Below are positions 23,997 through 32,847 of a stretch of 64,000 nucleotides of DNA, one piece after another; positions within the stretch are counted from its first letter, which is position 1; each line of letters begins with the position of its first letter. The DNA lies in contig NZ_PVMZ01000016.1 in the NCBI RefSeq assembly GCF_003001815.1, positions 1 through 64,000 of the forward strand. Direction: 5' to 3'. The stretch is from Actinoplanes italicus. GTDB lineage: Bacteria; Actinomycetota; Actinomycetes; Mycobacteriales; Micromonosporaceae. The notes below the pieces were generated by a model, which made no database searches, had not been told where the DNA came from, and worked only from the letters and a program-made list of their open reading frames with translations. Both the position numbers and the translations under genes were made by a program.

Positions 23997-25960
23997 CGCG
24001 ACCACCCCGGCGGCACCACGTTCGCCCGCACCGACGGTGCCGCGGCGTCGCTGCCCGGGTGCACCGCCGTGATCTCCACCGAGGAGCCGGGCGGCGCGTC
24101 CAGCTCGAACAGCGTACGGGCGAGTGGGTTGATCAGATTACTCTCGAGCCGGTTGCCGATGCCCCGGCCGCCGTTGGCGAGATCGGCGGTGCACGACGTG
24201 CGCAGCTGCGCAGTGGCCTCCGCGGTGAGGCTCAGCGACAGCTGCAGCTCCCGCTCGACCGCGCGGATGATGTTGGACAACTGCAGGGCGAAGATCCGGG
24301 CGGCCGCTTCCGGGCTGATGAAGTCGAAGACGACGATGTTGTCGCCGAGCCGGTTGAGCAGCTCGGGACGGCCCAGCGTGACTGTGAAGTGCTCGCGCAC
24401 GGCCTCCTTCACGGTCGCCTCGAGATCCGGGTACGCCATGCCCGGATGGACCCGCTGCCGCCGCTCCCCGGTCACCGGGTCGGTGGTGACGATGCCGAGG
24501 TTCGACGTGAAGATCAGCACGCACTCGGAGAAGTGCGTGGTGATGCCCTGCCCGTCGGTGAGCCGGCCGTCCTCGAGGATCTGCAGGAACTTGTCCAGGA
24601 CCGGCTTGCCGGCCTTCTCGATCTCGTCGAAGAGCACCACCTGGAACGGATTGCGCCGGACCGCGCCGGTGAGCTCGCCGCCCGCCTCGAAGCCGACGTA
24701 ACCCGGCGGCGCACCGGTCAGCCGTTCCGCCGCGTGGTCGGCCTGGAACTCGCTCATGTCGAAACGCAGGTACGCGTCGACGTCACCGAACAACAGCTCG
24801 GCGATCTGCTTGGCCATCTCGGTCTTGCCGACACCGGTCGGCCCGGCGAAGAACAGCACGCCCTTGGGCCGCGACACCGTGCTCGTCGCCTGGGCGCCGG
24901 AGAGACCCAGCGCGGCGCGCTTGAGGATGTCGAGGGTCTTGCCGGTGGCCCGGTCCTGGCCGACGATCCGCCGGGCGATCACCCTCTCGCCCTCGGTGAT
25001 GTGCTTCTTGACGCTGTCATGGCGCCACGGGTTGTCGGTGACGCCGAGTTTGTACGCCCGGACCGCGTCGGCCAATCGTTCCGCCGGGATGTCGCGGTCC
25101 CGGGCAAGCCGGACCACCTCGACCATCGCCCGCAGGGTCAGACCCTCGGTCAGCTTGGCGAACTCGGCCGGGATCCCGTCCGCGCCGGTGGCCGTGCCCG
25201 TCGGCAACGACGGGGTGATCACCTCGGCGAGACGCTCCCGATCACCCAGGGTCGGCATGCCGACGGCGATGGTCCGGATCGGGTCGACACCCGCGGTCAA
25301 CCAGGCCGGCAGATCGCGTTCCCCGTCGACGAGCCAGATCACCGGGTTGAACCGCTCGCCCGGCACCGGCCCGGCCTCGAACGGCACCGCGGTGAACGCC
25401 AGTTTCTGGCAGTAGAGGAAGAAGTCGCGCTCATCCGGGTCGAGCTGGCCGGGCACCCGGGTGATCCGGGCCGCGTAGTCGATGACGAACGCGGCCCGGG
25501 CCGGTGGTTTCACCGTGGTGGCCCGTCGCGCCGGCGACGGCTGACGGGGATCCGGCCCGGTCTCCGCCCGCACGGCCGTGTCGGCGGTGCTCTCCAGGGG
25601 CGGCTGCTCCGGGGCGCCGACGACCTTCGCGAGGTGGGACCGCAGCCGGCTCAGTCCGGGACGACGGCCGATGACCCGGTGGCCCAGCAGCCGCTGAGCG
25701 GCCTCCGTGGCGGCCGGCTGATCCGGGTGGACGGTGACGCCGTCGACCGGGTCGTAGCAGATGAGACTCGAGTAACCGCGCGGAGCGAGTGCGGCCCACA
25801 GCAGCGACAGCATCGGCACCGGACGGGCCTTCGCCCCGGGCGGCTGCACCAGGAACAGGTCGCGCAGGTTGCCGTGCAGCACGAACTGCGAATGCACGGC
25901 GAGCGTACCGGCCATCTCCTCGGCGAACGCCGGGAATCCGGGCAGGATCGGTGCGGTCAT
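23993..25960 (-). CDS. Clp-type AAA+ ATPase with degenerate first domain
   Basis: A 655-residue protein. The C-terminal half is a ClpA/ClpB D2-type module: GPTGVGKTEMAK (373-384), MSEFQ and GAPPGYVG loop (402-423), Walker B VVLFDEIEKA (441-450), sensor FTSNLG, and a C-terminal small domain. The N-terminal 310 residues look like an AAA+ domain without Walker A but with strand remnants (AAFVIDYA, VIWLVDGERDLP, RTIAVGMPT). No ClpP-binding tripeptide is obvious. It overlaps both neighbours by a few nt. A second unfoldase beside the CDC48-like one suggests two remodelling steps. Whether it feeds a protease is unknown. Confidence 0.85.
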   Translation of the reverse strand: MTAPILPGFPAFAEEMAGTLAVHSQFVLHGNLRDLFLVQPPGAKARPVPMLSLLWAALAPRGYSSLICYDPVDGVTVHPDQPAATEAAQRLLGHRVIGRRPGLSRLRSHLAKVVGAPEQPPLESTADTAVRAETGPDPRQPSPARRATTVKPPARAAFVIDYAARITRVPGQLDPDERDFFLYCQKLAFTAVPFEAGPVPGERFNPVIWLVDGERDLPAWLTAGVDPIRTIAVGMPTLGDRERLAEVITPSLPTGTATGADGIPAEFAKLTEGLTLRAMVEVVRLARDRDIPAERLADAVRAYKLGVTDNPWRHDSVKKHITEGERVIARRIVGQDRATGKTLDILKRAALGLSGAQATSTVSRPKGVLFFAGPTGVGKTEMAKQIAELLFGDVDAYLRFDMSEFQADHAAERLTGAPPGYVGFEAGGELTGAVRRNPFQVVLFDEIEKAGKPVLDKFLQILEDGRLTDGQGITTHFSECVLIFTSNLGIVTTDPVTGERRQRVHPGMAYPDLEATVKEAVREHFTVTLGRPELLNRLGDNIVVFDFISPEAAARIFALQLSNIIRAVERELQLSLSLTAEATAQLRTSCTADLANGGRGIGNRLESNLINPLARTLFELDAPPGSSVEITAVHPGSDAAAPSVRANVVPPGWSR

Positions 25961-27225
25961 CAGGCCTGCCTCCGGCGCTGGGTCTGGATACGAGTGGTGT
26001 CCGGAGCGGACCGGGCCCGCCGTTGCGGGCGGTGGTTCCGATCCACCGCCACCTCGGCGTGCAGGCGGTCACCCACCTCGGAGAGCGCGTCGTTGAATTC
26101 GTCGCAGCGGGCGCGGTCCCCGGCTTCCGCCTGATCGCCGTCGACGTCGTTCTCCCGGACGACCCGGCCGTTCAGCACACCGTCCTGATCGACCCAGACC
26201 TCGGCGGAATGCTCGTACCAGTCCTCGCGGGTCAGCCGGAGTCCCCCGGGTGCGGTGTCGACCGTGTACCCCTGCTGAGCCAGGCACTGGCTGACGGTCT
26301 CGCGCAGGTAGCTCGCCCGCACCACGGTCTCCGCCCAGCGGACCGCACCGGCGGCCTCGGTCAGCAGGTCCGGGGTGAGCTCCGCGTCGCCGGCGATCAC
26401 CGCGCCGAGCCGGGCCGCGGTGCCGCTGTACGGCCCCGGCGGAGGGGTGGTGGCCACGATCGGGTCCTCCAGGGCGGCGCTCATCGTGGCGGCGAGCCGG
26501 CGGCCGGCCGCCCGGTCGTTGGCGGCGGCGACGTCGAGCCGGAGCTGACGGTCGTACATCCGGGCCTCACGGGGCTCGGCTCGCTCGGCGAGCACCGCCA
26601 CGCGCAGCACGGCGATCCGGTCCTCCTCGTTGGCGTCCGGGTCGAGGGTGCGCAGGACGGCACTCACGTCCAGCGCCGCCGGACGCGGCAGCACCGGCGC
26701 GGTGTGCCTGCTGCGCAGCGTCTCCTGGAGCCGCTCGAGCGCGACCGCGGTGTCCGGCAGCCGGGTCACCGAGGCCGGCAGCAGCTCGGCGAGCCGTTCA
26801 CCTTCCTTGGCGGCGCACCCCGCGGTGAGCGCCTCGTCGGCGAAGCGCAGCAGGCCGTCCGCCTGGGTGAGCCACGCGACGACCTCCTGCTCGGTACGGC
26901 CTGCCAGATCCAGTGGTGCCGGCAGCGTGACCGTGACCCCGGCCCGCCCGGCCCGTACGGACAGCATCCGGATCCGCGCGTTCCGCTCCACCGCCTCGGC
27001 CACGACCTGCGGCCAGCGCAGCGCCGCGATCGCCGCCTGCTCCTGCCGGGTGGCTTCCGCCTCGAACCCGTCACCGACCCGGCCCAGCGCGTTCAGCGCC
27101 GCCTCGGCGGCGCGGTTCGCGGCCCAGACGGTCAGGGCCGCGGCCGCGGCCGCCGTGAGCACCACCGCGGCTCCCGCAGCGAGCACCACTGCCACCGGCA
27201 GCATCACAATCCCACCAGAACTCAT
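25960..27225 (-). CDS. Single-pass membrane protein of the Ubl operon
   Basis: A 421-residue protein with one strong hydrophobic N-terminal helix (about 8-36) followed by an Ala/Arg/Glu-rich, mostly helical domain (about 37-300) and a basic tail ending RIQTQRRRQA. The segment around 325-375 (SCLAQQGYTVDTAPGGLRL, EVWVDQDGVLNGRVV) looks like a small beta domain. No known family is recognised. It is preceded by a 32-nt gap holding a GTCCGTCAG motif and a GGAGG site, the only real break in the operon after the kinase, and its stop overlaps the Clp-like start (TGATG). Confidence 0.7.
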   Translation of the reverse strand: MSSGGIVMLPVAVVLAAGAAVVLTAAAAAALTVWAANRAAEAALNALGRVGDGFEAEATRQEQAAIAALRWPQVVAEAVERNARIRMLSVRAGRAGVTVTLPAPLDLAGRTEQEVVAWLTQADGLLRFADEALTAGCAAKEGERLAELLPASVTRLPDTAVALERLQETLRSRHTAPVLPRPAALDVSAVLRTLDPDANEEDRIAVLRVAVLAERAEPREARMYDRQLRLDVAAANDRAAGRRLAATMSAALEDPIVATTPPPGPYSGTAARLGAVIAGDAELTPDLLTEAAGAVRWAETVVRASYLRETVSQCLAQQGYTVDTAPGGLRLTREDWYEHSAEVWVDQDGVLNGRVVRENDVDGDQAEAGDRARCDEFNDALSEVGDRLHAEVAVDRNHRPQRRARSAPDTTRIQTQRRRQA

Positions 27226-27244
27226 CGTCCCTCCTCACCGGAGA

Positions 27245-27253
27245 CTGACGGAC
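27245..27253 (-). promoter_or_regulatory. GTCCGTCAG motif inside the operon
   Basis: The minus strand reads CTGTCCGTCAGTC in the 32-nt gap between the kinase gene and the 25960-27225 gene, ending 19 nt before the start codon and ahead of its GGAGG site. It may give the conjugation half of the operon its own promoter. Confidence 0.5.
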
Positions 27254-27257
27254 AGGG

Positions 27258-29495
27258 TCAGGCAGTACGGTTCGCGAGCAGCTCACTCGCCCCACGGTCG
27301 GCTTCGCCCCGCTCCCGTTCCTGATCGGAGCGCCAGCGCATGTACCGCGGAACGGCCCAGCCGATGATCCCCGCGGCGGCCGCCAGTGGGCTGACCACCG
27401 GCTGGTGGGCGGCCAACGCGACCGCCACCGCCACCAGCGCGAACACCGCCATGGCGAGTCCCCGGCCGGCGAGGGAGCGGGCCGCCCGGCCGAGTGCGGT
27501 GAACGCGGTGCCGAGCGTCGAGTAGGCCGGATGGAACCGGCCACCGATCTCCCACGCCAGCACCGCCTCCACGGTGAGCGCTGCCACGGCGGCGAAGGCG
27601 GTGGCCACCCAGGCGTCCAGGACAGCGGCGTCGGAGGCGATGCCGGTCAGGTCGCTGATGCCGGTCACCAGCGCGCACACGCTGACCATCAGGAAGACAC
27701 CGGCCACCGCCCAGGAGAGCGCGACGGGCCGGTTCTGCCGCCGCGACCACTCCCGGAAGCGGCGGTTACGGCTCAGCCACGCCCGGCGCTGAGCCGCGAC
27801 CATCTCCTGTTCGGCACGGGTCTCGGCGTGTTCGCGCAGGAGCAGAGCCAGCCACATGCCCTCCGGGTCCTGGGCGAGCCGGGTGAACCAGGACAGCCGG
27901 AAACGGCGGGCTTCGGACCGTACGGTTCTGCGCAGCTCCGCCACCGCCACGTCGTCCGCGGTCACCGCCGACAGGCTCAGCGCCCGGCGCCGCGCGGTCA
28001 ACCGGGCCCGGACCGCCCGGTCGGTGCTCTCCAGCACCGCGCGCGCACCCGGATCGTCGATGCCGGCGGCCATCCGCGACCAGCGGGCGACTCGCTGCTG
28101 CCACTCGCGGTCCACCCGGTCGAGTCCGTCGCCGCCGGCCAGGCCCGGTGCCGCGGGGGCGGTGGCCAGCAGGGGCAGCAGCCGGTGCCGCCACAGGTCA
28201 CGCACGATCCCCGGCAGGTTGCCGTCGTTCTCGACAGCGCCACGGGCCAGTTCGGGCAAGGTTCCCCGGGCGATGTTCACCCCGCGATGGATCGGCGGCA
28301 GCGTCGGTGCCATGGACCGCAGCAGGCGAAGCAGCCGTACGTCGGGTGGCTCCCCGGGATCGTCCGGATGCTCGCCGCCGGGGAACTGGCGCAGCCAGTC
28401 GCGCAGGGTCCGCAACGGTTCCGGGTCGGTGCCGTACAGCAGGCGTACGGTGTGCTCCCACCCCGCCGTCATCGCCGCCGCGAGCAGGGTCCGGTTCCGG
28501 TATGCGGTATCGGCGAAGGTGTAGGCGTTCTCGACCTCGGCCTCGGCCGCGCCGGGCGGGGCGGCGTACCCGGCGGGCACCTCCGGCGACTCACCGCCGA
28601 GCCAGCGGGTGACCTCGGCGGCGCCCCACCGTTCGTCCATCTGCTGGGCGAGCAGTCCGCGACACAGCAGCCGCAGTCTCGGGTCCACCACGCTCTGCGT
28701 ACCGATCGGCCCGCCGGTGACCGCGATCCGCAGCATGGTGTCGTCGAGGCCCTCCAGGAACGGTGCCCCGGTGGCCAGTTCGAGGACGGTCATGCCGAGC
28801 GACCACCAGTCGAAGGCGGGCGACACCATCTGGCCGCTGATGTACTCGGGCGGCATGTACCGCACGGTTCCGGATCCGTCAGCGGCCGAGGTCTCTTCCG
28901 GCGCGTACATGACGAGGCCGAAGTCGATCAGCGCGACCTCGAGCGGCACCAGACGACGGACCAGGACGTTCGCCGGTTTCACGTCCCGGTGCACGAGGTG
29001 GCTCGCGTGCATCTCGGCGAGCCCCTCGGCGACCTGGCCGACCAGGCCGGTGAGCACCTCGGCCGTGAGTCCGGCGGGGTGGGCCCGGCGCAGCTCGGCC
29101 AGGCTGCCACCGGCCAGGTGTTCCTGGATCTCGTAGCCGCGGGCGCCGGTTGTCCCGGTCTCGAGCACGGTGACGATGTGCCGGCTCTCCCGGCCCGCCA
29201 GGAAGGTGCGCACCCGCTGATCGGCACCCGTCCCCCGGTAGAGCTTGAGCACCAGTTCGGCCCCGGTGGCCCGTTCCTGGACCAGGTGCAGATCGGCTTC
29301 GGCGCCGCCGCGGTCGAGTCTGCGCACGACGACGAACCGGGCATCGAGACCGGGTGGCAGTCCTTCCGGGAAGCCCGGCCCGCCACCGACCGGCCGGGTG
29401 CGCCCGGGGTCGAGCAGGGTGAGGTCGCCGTCCTCCGGCCGGGTGCGGCCGGGGTCCAGGACGGTGGCGGGCTCGTCGTGGGCCGGTTGGGTCAT
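27258..29495 (-). CDS. Membrane Ser/Thr protein kinase
   Basis: A 745-residue kinase. Residues 50-300 are the catalytic domain: Lys84 (LVLKLYRG), HRDVKPAN (169-176), DFG (191-193) and WWSLGMTVLELATG. The Gly loop is reduced to LDRGGAEADLHLV, so ATP binding may be unusual. Residues about 300-630 are helical and Arg-rich, followed by three or four membrane helices near 635-720 and a charged tail. The N-terminus holds a repeated LDPGRTRP, each copy preceded by TxxD (Thr11-Asp14 and Thr26-Asp29), a canonical FHA ligand pattern if phosphorylated. It lies 7 nt after the OmpA-like gene. It probably autophosphorylates and recruits the FHA protein of this operon (inference). Confidence 0.9.
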   Translation of the reverse strand: MTQPAHDEPATVLDPGRTRPEDGDLTLLDPGRTRPVGGGPGFPEGLPPGLDARFVVVRRLDRGGAEADLHLVQERATGAELVLKLYRGTGADQRVRTFLAGRESRHIVTVLETGTTGARGYEIQEHLAGGSLAELRRAHPAGLTAEVLTGLVGQVAEGLAEMHASHLVHRDVKPANVLVRRLVPLEVALIDFGLVMYAPEETSAADGSGTVRYMPPEYISGQMVSPAFDWWSLGMTVLELATGAPFLEGLDDTMLRIAVTGGPIGTQSVVDPRLRLLCRGLLAQQMDERWGAAEVTRWLGGESPEVPAGYAAPPGAAEAEVENAYTFADTAYRNRTLLAAAMTAGWEHTVRLLYGTDPEPLRTLRDWLRQFPGGEHPDDPGEPPDVRLLRLLRSMAPTLPPIHRGVNIARGTLPELARGAVENDGNLPGIVRDLWRHRLLPLLATAPAAPGLAGGDGLDRVDREWQQRVARWSRMAAGIDDPGARAVLESTDRAVRARLTARRRALSLSAVTADDVAVAELRRTVRSEARRFRLSWFTRLAQDPEGMWLALLLREHAETRAEQEMVAAQRRAWLSRNRRFREWSRRQNRPVALSWAVAGVFLMVSVCALVTGISDLTGIASDAAVLDAWVATAFAAVAALTVEAVLAWEIGGRFHPAYSTLGTAFTALGRAARSLAGRGLAMAVFALVAVAVALAAHQPVVSPLAAAAGIIGWAVPRYMRWRSDQERERGEADRGASELLANRTA

Positions 29496-29502
29496 CAGGG
29501 GG

Positions 29503-30678
29503 TCAGCCGTCGCAGGTCAGCTTGACGACGACCGACCGGTTCCTGGCGGCCGCGCCGGGGATCAGCGTGCCGTCCGCGGTGGTGTCCCGCACCCGGCCCG
29601 GCCATTGCTCACCGGCTCCGGTCGCGGTGATCCGTGAGCCCTCCACTCCGAGGCCGATGAGCACCTTCTTGACCGCTGCGGCCCGGCGTTCAGAGAGGTC
29701 CTGGTTACTCGTGACGCTGCCCTCGCTGGACGTGGTCCCGGTCAGCTCGATCCGTTGCGACTGCCCGGCCACCTGCCGGGCCAGCAGCCGGAGCGTGTTC
29801 TCGGCGGCTTTCGGGTCACGGAACTCGGCCTCGTCGACGACGAACCCGACCGGGCTGCTGTTGGCCAGCACGGTGGTCCCGCACTCCCGGAACACCGGGG
29901 GCTTCGGCAGTGTCACCACGTCGACCGGTACCGAGGTCGGCACCGCGGTCCGCCCGGATGCCGCGCCCAACGTGTGCACGCACTCCGCGTCCGCCTCCTC
30001 GGCCAGTTCCGTCCACAGCGCGGTGACCTGTTTGTGGTAGTTCTCCGGGAGAACCGTCTGCGGATCCGCGGTGTCGCCCACCCCGGCCAGCACCACCGAC
30101 AGGTCGGCGAGGTCCGGCATCAGCTTCTCCGAGCCGAGGAATTCGGTGACCTCCTCCGGCTCGGCGGCGAACATCTCCGAGTTCTTGTAGCTCAGCGGTC
30201 CGGTGGTCGGGATTCCGGAGTCCATCAGCACCACCGTCCCGCCCTTGGGGGTGCTGCGGCCGGCCAGGGTGAGCGCGGCGAGCACGTCGGCCTGCGGCTT
30301 CTTCGGCTGCAACTGGGTGACCAGACCGCTGACCTGCGTCACGAAGTTGGTGAGGTCCCCGTTGCGGATGGTGTCGTTGTTGCCGTTGGTCTTGAAGATG
30401 GCGGTCATCGCGACGGACGGCTCCCCGTCGACGCGTATCACCTGGACCTTCTGCCGCTGCTTGGCGGCCTCGCGAACAAGGCCCTCGATCTCGGCCGGCA
30501 GCTTGGGCGCCGGGCTGTTGGCCCGGGCGCCGACCACCAGTGTGACGGCCTTGCCGGACTCGGTCGGGCAGGCTATCGCCACCGGCTCCGGAGGGAATCC
30601 GTCGTCGTCCCCGCAGCTGAAGAGCGAGGTGGCAGCCATCGTTGAGGCCGCCAGCACGCGGCCGATCCGGTATCTCAC
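29503..30678 (-). CDS. OmpA-like lipoprotein
   Basis: A 391-residue secreted protein with an N-terminal signal (residues 3-21) and a lipobox-like LFSC at Cys22. Residues about 40-230 form an alpha/beta domain with GGTVVLMDSG and DLSVVLAGVGD strands, possibly a degenerate vWA fold. The last 110 residues are an OmpA/MotB-type domain (RIELTGTTSSEGS...LSERRAAAVKKVL...RITATGAGE...RNRSVVVKL) that binds peptidoglycan in homologues. The GTG overlaps the upstream stop (GTGA). It ties the Ubl operon to the cell wall. It could be an extracytoplasmic sensor for the kinase (inference). Confidence 0.85.
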   Translation of the reverse strand: MRYRIGRVLAASTMAATSLFSCGDDDGFPPEPVAIACPTESGKAVTLVVGARANSPAPKLPAEIEGLVREAAKQRQKVQVIRVDGEPSVAMTAIFKTNGNNDTIRNGDLTNFVTQVSGLVTQLQPKKPQADVLAALTLAGRSTPKGGTVVLMDSGIPTTGPLSYKNSEMFAAEPEEVTEFLGSEKLMPDLADLSVVLAGVGDTADPQTVLPENYHKQVTALWTELAEEADAECVHTLGAASGRTAVPTSVPVDVVTLPKPPVFRECGTTVLANSSPVGFVVDEAEFRDPKAAENTLRLLARQVAGQSQRIELTGTTSSEGSVTSNQDLSERRAAAVKKVLIGLGVEGSRITATGAGEQWPGRVRDTTADGTLIPGAAARNRSVVVKLTCDG

Positions 30679-31646
30679 TGTGCCTCCTCGGGTTCATCGG
30701 TGTCCGCACGCGGGGGCCGTGGCGGGCCGTCGGCCTCCCCCGGTGGCGGTGGGTTTTCGGGCTCTGCTTCGCGTGGCCGCGGCAGACCACCGGGGCCGGG
30801 CATGACCCTCTGCGTCGTCTCGCCGGGGTCGGGGGCGGCCGCCCCGTACAGCTGGCCGAGCGGGCGTGCCCGGCCGAGCGGGGCTGCCCGGGTCTGGGCG
30901 ATGACCACCTGCGCCTCCGCCCGGAGCCGCCCGGCGGCCGCGTCCAACTGGCCGTTCATGTGCTCCATCGCCTCGTCGTGCCGATCCCGGGCTCGCTGGA
31001 TGGCCTTCCACACCTGGTCGGCCTCGGCGTACGCCCGGTTGGAATGCGCATACTTCTCGGCGGCCGTGGATCGCAGCTCCACCGCACGGCCGTACTGACG
31101 GGCCGCCGGATCCTGCCGGAAGTAGCCGGCCAGCCCGGTGACCACGCCGGTAGCCAGGTAGAGGGCGAGGAAGAGCAGCGCGCCGAGGTACTCCCCCGAC
31201 CCGGACGGGCCGCCGACGTTCTGCGCGGGTACACCGTCGATGACGATCTGGGAGGTACCCACGTCGTTCATGGCCGGTTCGAGGACCAGCCGGACGGCGA
31301 ACGCGGTCACTCCCAGCACGAGCCAGGTGCCGCCGGCCAGCAGTGCCAGCGTTCTCGACCCGGTGATGTTGCGCGGGTTGATCGCCTGCCGCGCCTGCAG
31401 GCCGGTGTAGTGGGCCAGGGTGAGCGCCACCGCGGCGAACCCGGCCACGGCGACGATCACCAGCTCTTCCGGAACGTTCAGCACCAGGATCAGCACCTGG
31501 TAGAACGTGACCACGTCGACGCCCGCGGCCAGTGCCAGCACCAGCCAGAACAGGGCGTGCGACCAGGAACGGCCGGCGATCTGAGAGAGTTCGCCGTGGA
31601 TGACGCGGCGGCTGAGCCGGGCGGCGCCGCCGGCGGGGTGGGTCAT
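30675..31646 (-). CDS. Membrane protein with Pro-rich tail
   Basis: A 323-residue protein. Hydrophobic helices lie near 28-50, 57-78, 95-120 and 150-172. A helical, charged region (180-240) is probably coiled coil, and the C-terminal 80 residues are Pro/Gly/Glu-rich and likely disordered. No family is recognised. The start and stop overlap both neighbours by 4 nt. Likely a structural partner of the other membrane proteins of this operon. Confidence 0.7.
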   Translation of the reverse strand: MTHPAGGAARLSRRVIHGELSQIAGRSWSHALFWLVLALAAGVDVVTFYQVLILVLNVPEELVIVAVAGFAAVALTLAHYTGLQARQAINPRNITGSRTLALLAGGTWLVLGVTAFAVRLVLEPAMNDVGTSQIVIDGVPAQNVGGPSGSGEYLGALLFLALYLATGVVTGLAGYFRQDPAARQYGRAVELRSTAAEKYAHSNRAYAEADQVWKAIQRARDRHDEAMEHMNGQLDAAAGRLRAEAQVVIAQTRAAPLGRARPLGQLYGAAAPDPGETTQRVMPGPGGLPRPREAEPENPPPPGEADGPPRPPRADTDEPEEAQ

Positions 31647-32098
31647 GGCCGTGGCTCCCTCGGCGGTTCGGGGTCTCGGGGGTCGTAGATCGGCGTCTCC
31701 GGGTCGCTGAGCTGGTCCAGCGCGTGGGTGACCGCGGCGTCCATGTGTGACAGGCGGTTGTGCCGGTCACGGGCGAGCGTGCCGGTCTCCTCCAGGTACG
31801 GCCGGACCATCACCTCGAGCCGGTCGAACCGGTCCTGGGCCGCCCGGTGCCGGATGCGCTGGCCGGTCCGCATCTCGTTCATCGAGTTCACGATGTAGTC
31901 CTCGACGGCCTCTCGCAGCTGATCGTCGCTCATGTCCCGGGCGTGCCGGGCGATCAGCTCCATCAGTGCCTGTTCAATGTGCTGCAGATCGACGGTCAAG
32001 TCGGTCCGGGACAGCTGCTCGAGCTCGCGCATGACCCTCCTGAGGGCGCCGGGCATCGGCCGCCTCCGCATCCACCTCGGGACCAGCGAGATCCTCAC
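31643..32098 (-). CDS. Small helical soluble protein
   Basis: A 151-residue, mostly helical, charged protein with a basic N-terminus (VPRWMRRRPM) and a Pro-rich C-terminus (PRDPEPPREPRP). I place the start at GTG 32098, which overlaps the preceding stop (GTGA); the frame continues upstream but overlaps that gene. No motif or family is recognised. Its operon position between membrane proteins suggests a cytoplasmic linker. Confidence 0.6.
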   Translation of the reverse strand: MRISLVPRWMRRRPMPGALRRVMRELEQLSRTDLTVDLQHIEQALMELIARHARDMSDDQLREAVEDYIVNSMNEMRTGQRIRHRAAQDRFDRLEVMVRPYLEETGTLARDRHNRLSHMDAAVTHALDQLSDPETPIYDPRDPEPPREPRP

Positions 32099-32847
32099 CG
32101 GGTCACCTCCATGGGCTCGGGCACCGTGATGACGCCGTCCTGGCAGGTCCCGTCGACCCACGGCGGCAGCCGCAGGGACACCGCCGGCAGCAGGGACGAG
32201 AGGCTGCGCCCGTCGGGGTGGGTCTGTACCACCGCGTCCCAGTAGGCGGCGATCCGCAGCACGTAGTAGTCGGCCAGCCGCCGCGCTCGCGCCTGTGTCT
32301 GGGCGAACTCCTGATCGATACGGGCATTCGCCGCGCTGATCGCCTGGCGGCGTTCGTCGGCCGCGGACCGCCGCCGGTCCAGCTCCTGCCGGGCGGCCGC
32401 GATCCGCTGCTCACGCATGGTGGCGCGACGCCCGTGCAGCGCCGGGGTCCCGGCGATCGGCAGCTCGTGCGGGCTGCGCGGCTGCAGCTCGTCCTCGGTG
32501 AGCGGGGCTTCAGCGGCGGTCAGGGCCTCCCTGCCCCGCTCGATCGACTCCAGGTCGGTGACGAGCGCGGCGCGGAGCCGGGCGACCTGGTCCCGCAACC
32601 CGTTCGCACGATCGACGAAGAGCCCATACTGCTCGCTGATCTCGTACGCGCCGGTGTGCGTCAGCTCGTCCTGGTACGGCGTGCTGATCCGCGCCGCCGC
32701 CTCCGCCTGCTCGGCCAGCGTGGTGAACGACGGGATCCGCTTGCGCCCGTCCCGCTGCCCGTGCCGGGTGTCGGCCCGGCGGTCCTCGGGCCGGTATGCG
32801 ATCAGCTCCGTCCCGCTCCCGTTCCTCGTGCCCCTGCCCCACCTCAT
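32095..32847 (-). CDS. Coiled-coil protein
   Basis: A 250-residue protein that is mostly predicted coiled coil, with long Arg/Glu/Ala heptads around 90-130 and 160-215, and a short C-terminal beta-like segment (LPPWVDGTCQDGVITVPEP). There is no signal or membrane segment. ATG 32847 overlaps the preceding stop (ATGA). The function is not recognisable. Confidence 0.6.
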   Translation of the reverse strand: MRWGRGTRNGSGTELIAYRPEDRRADTRHGQRDGRKRIPSFTTLAEQAEAAARISTPYQDELTHTGAYEISEQYGLFVDRANGLRDQVARLRAALVTDLESIERGREALTAAEAPLTEDELQPRSPHELPIAGTPALHGRRATMREQRIAAARQELDRRRSAADERRQAISAANARIDQEFAQTQARARRLADYYVLRIAAYWDAVVQTHPDGRSLSSLLPAVSLRLPPWVDGTCQDGVITVPEPMEVTR

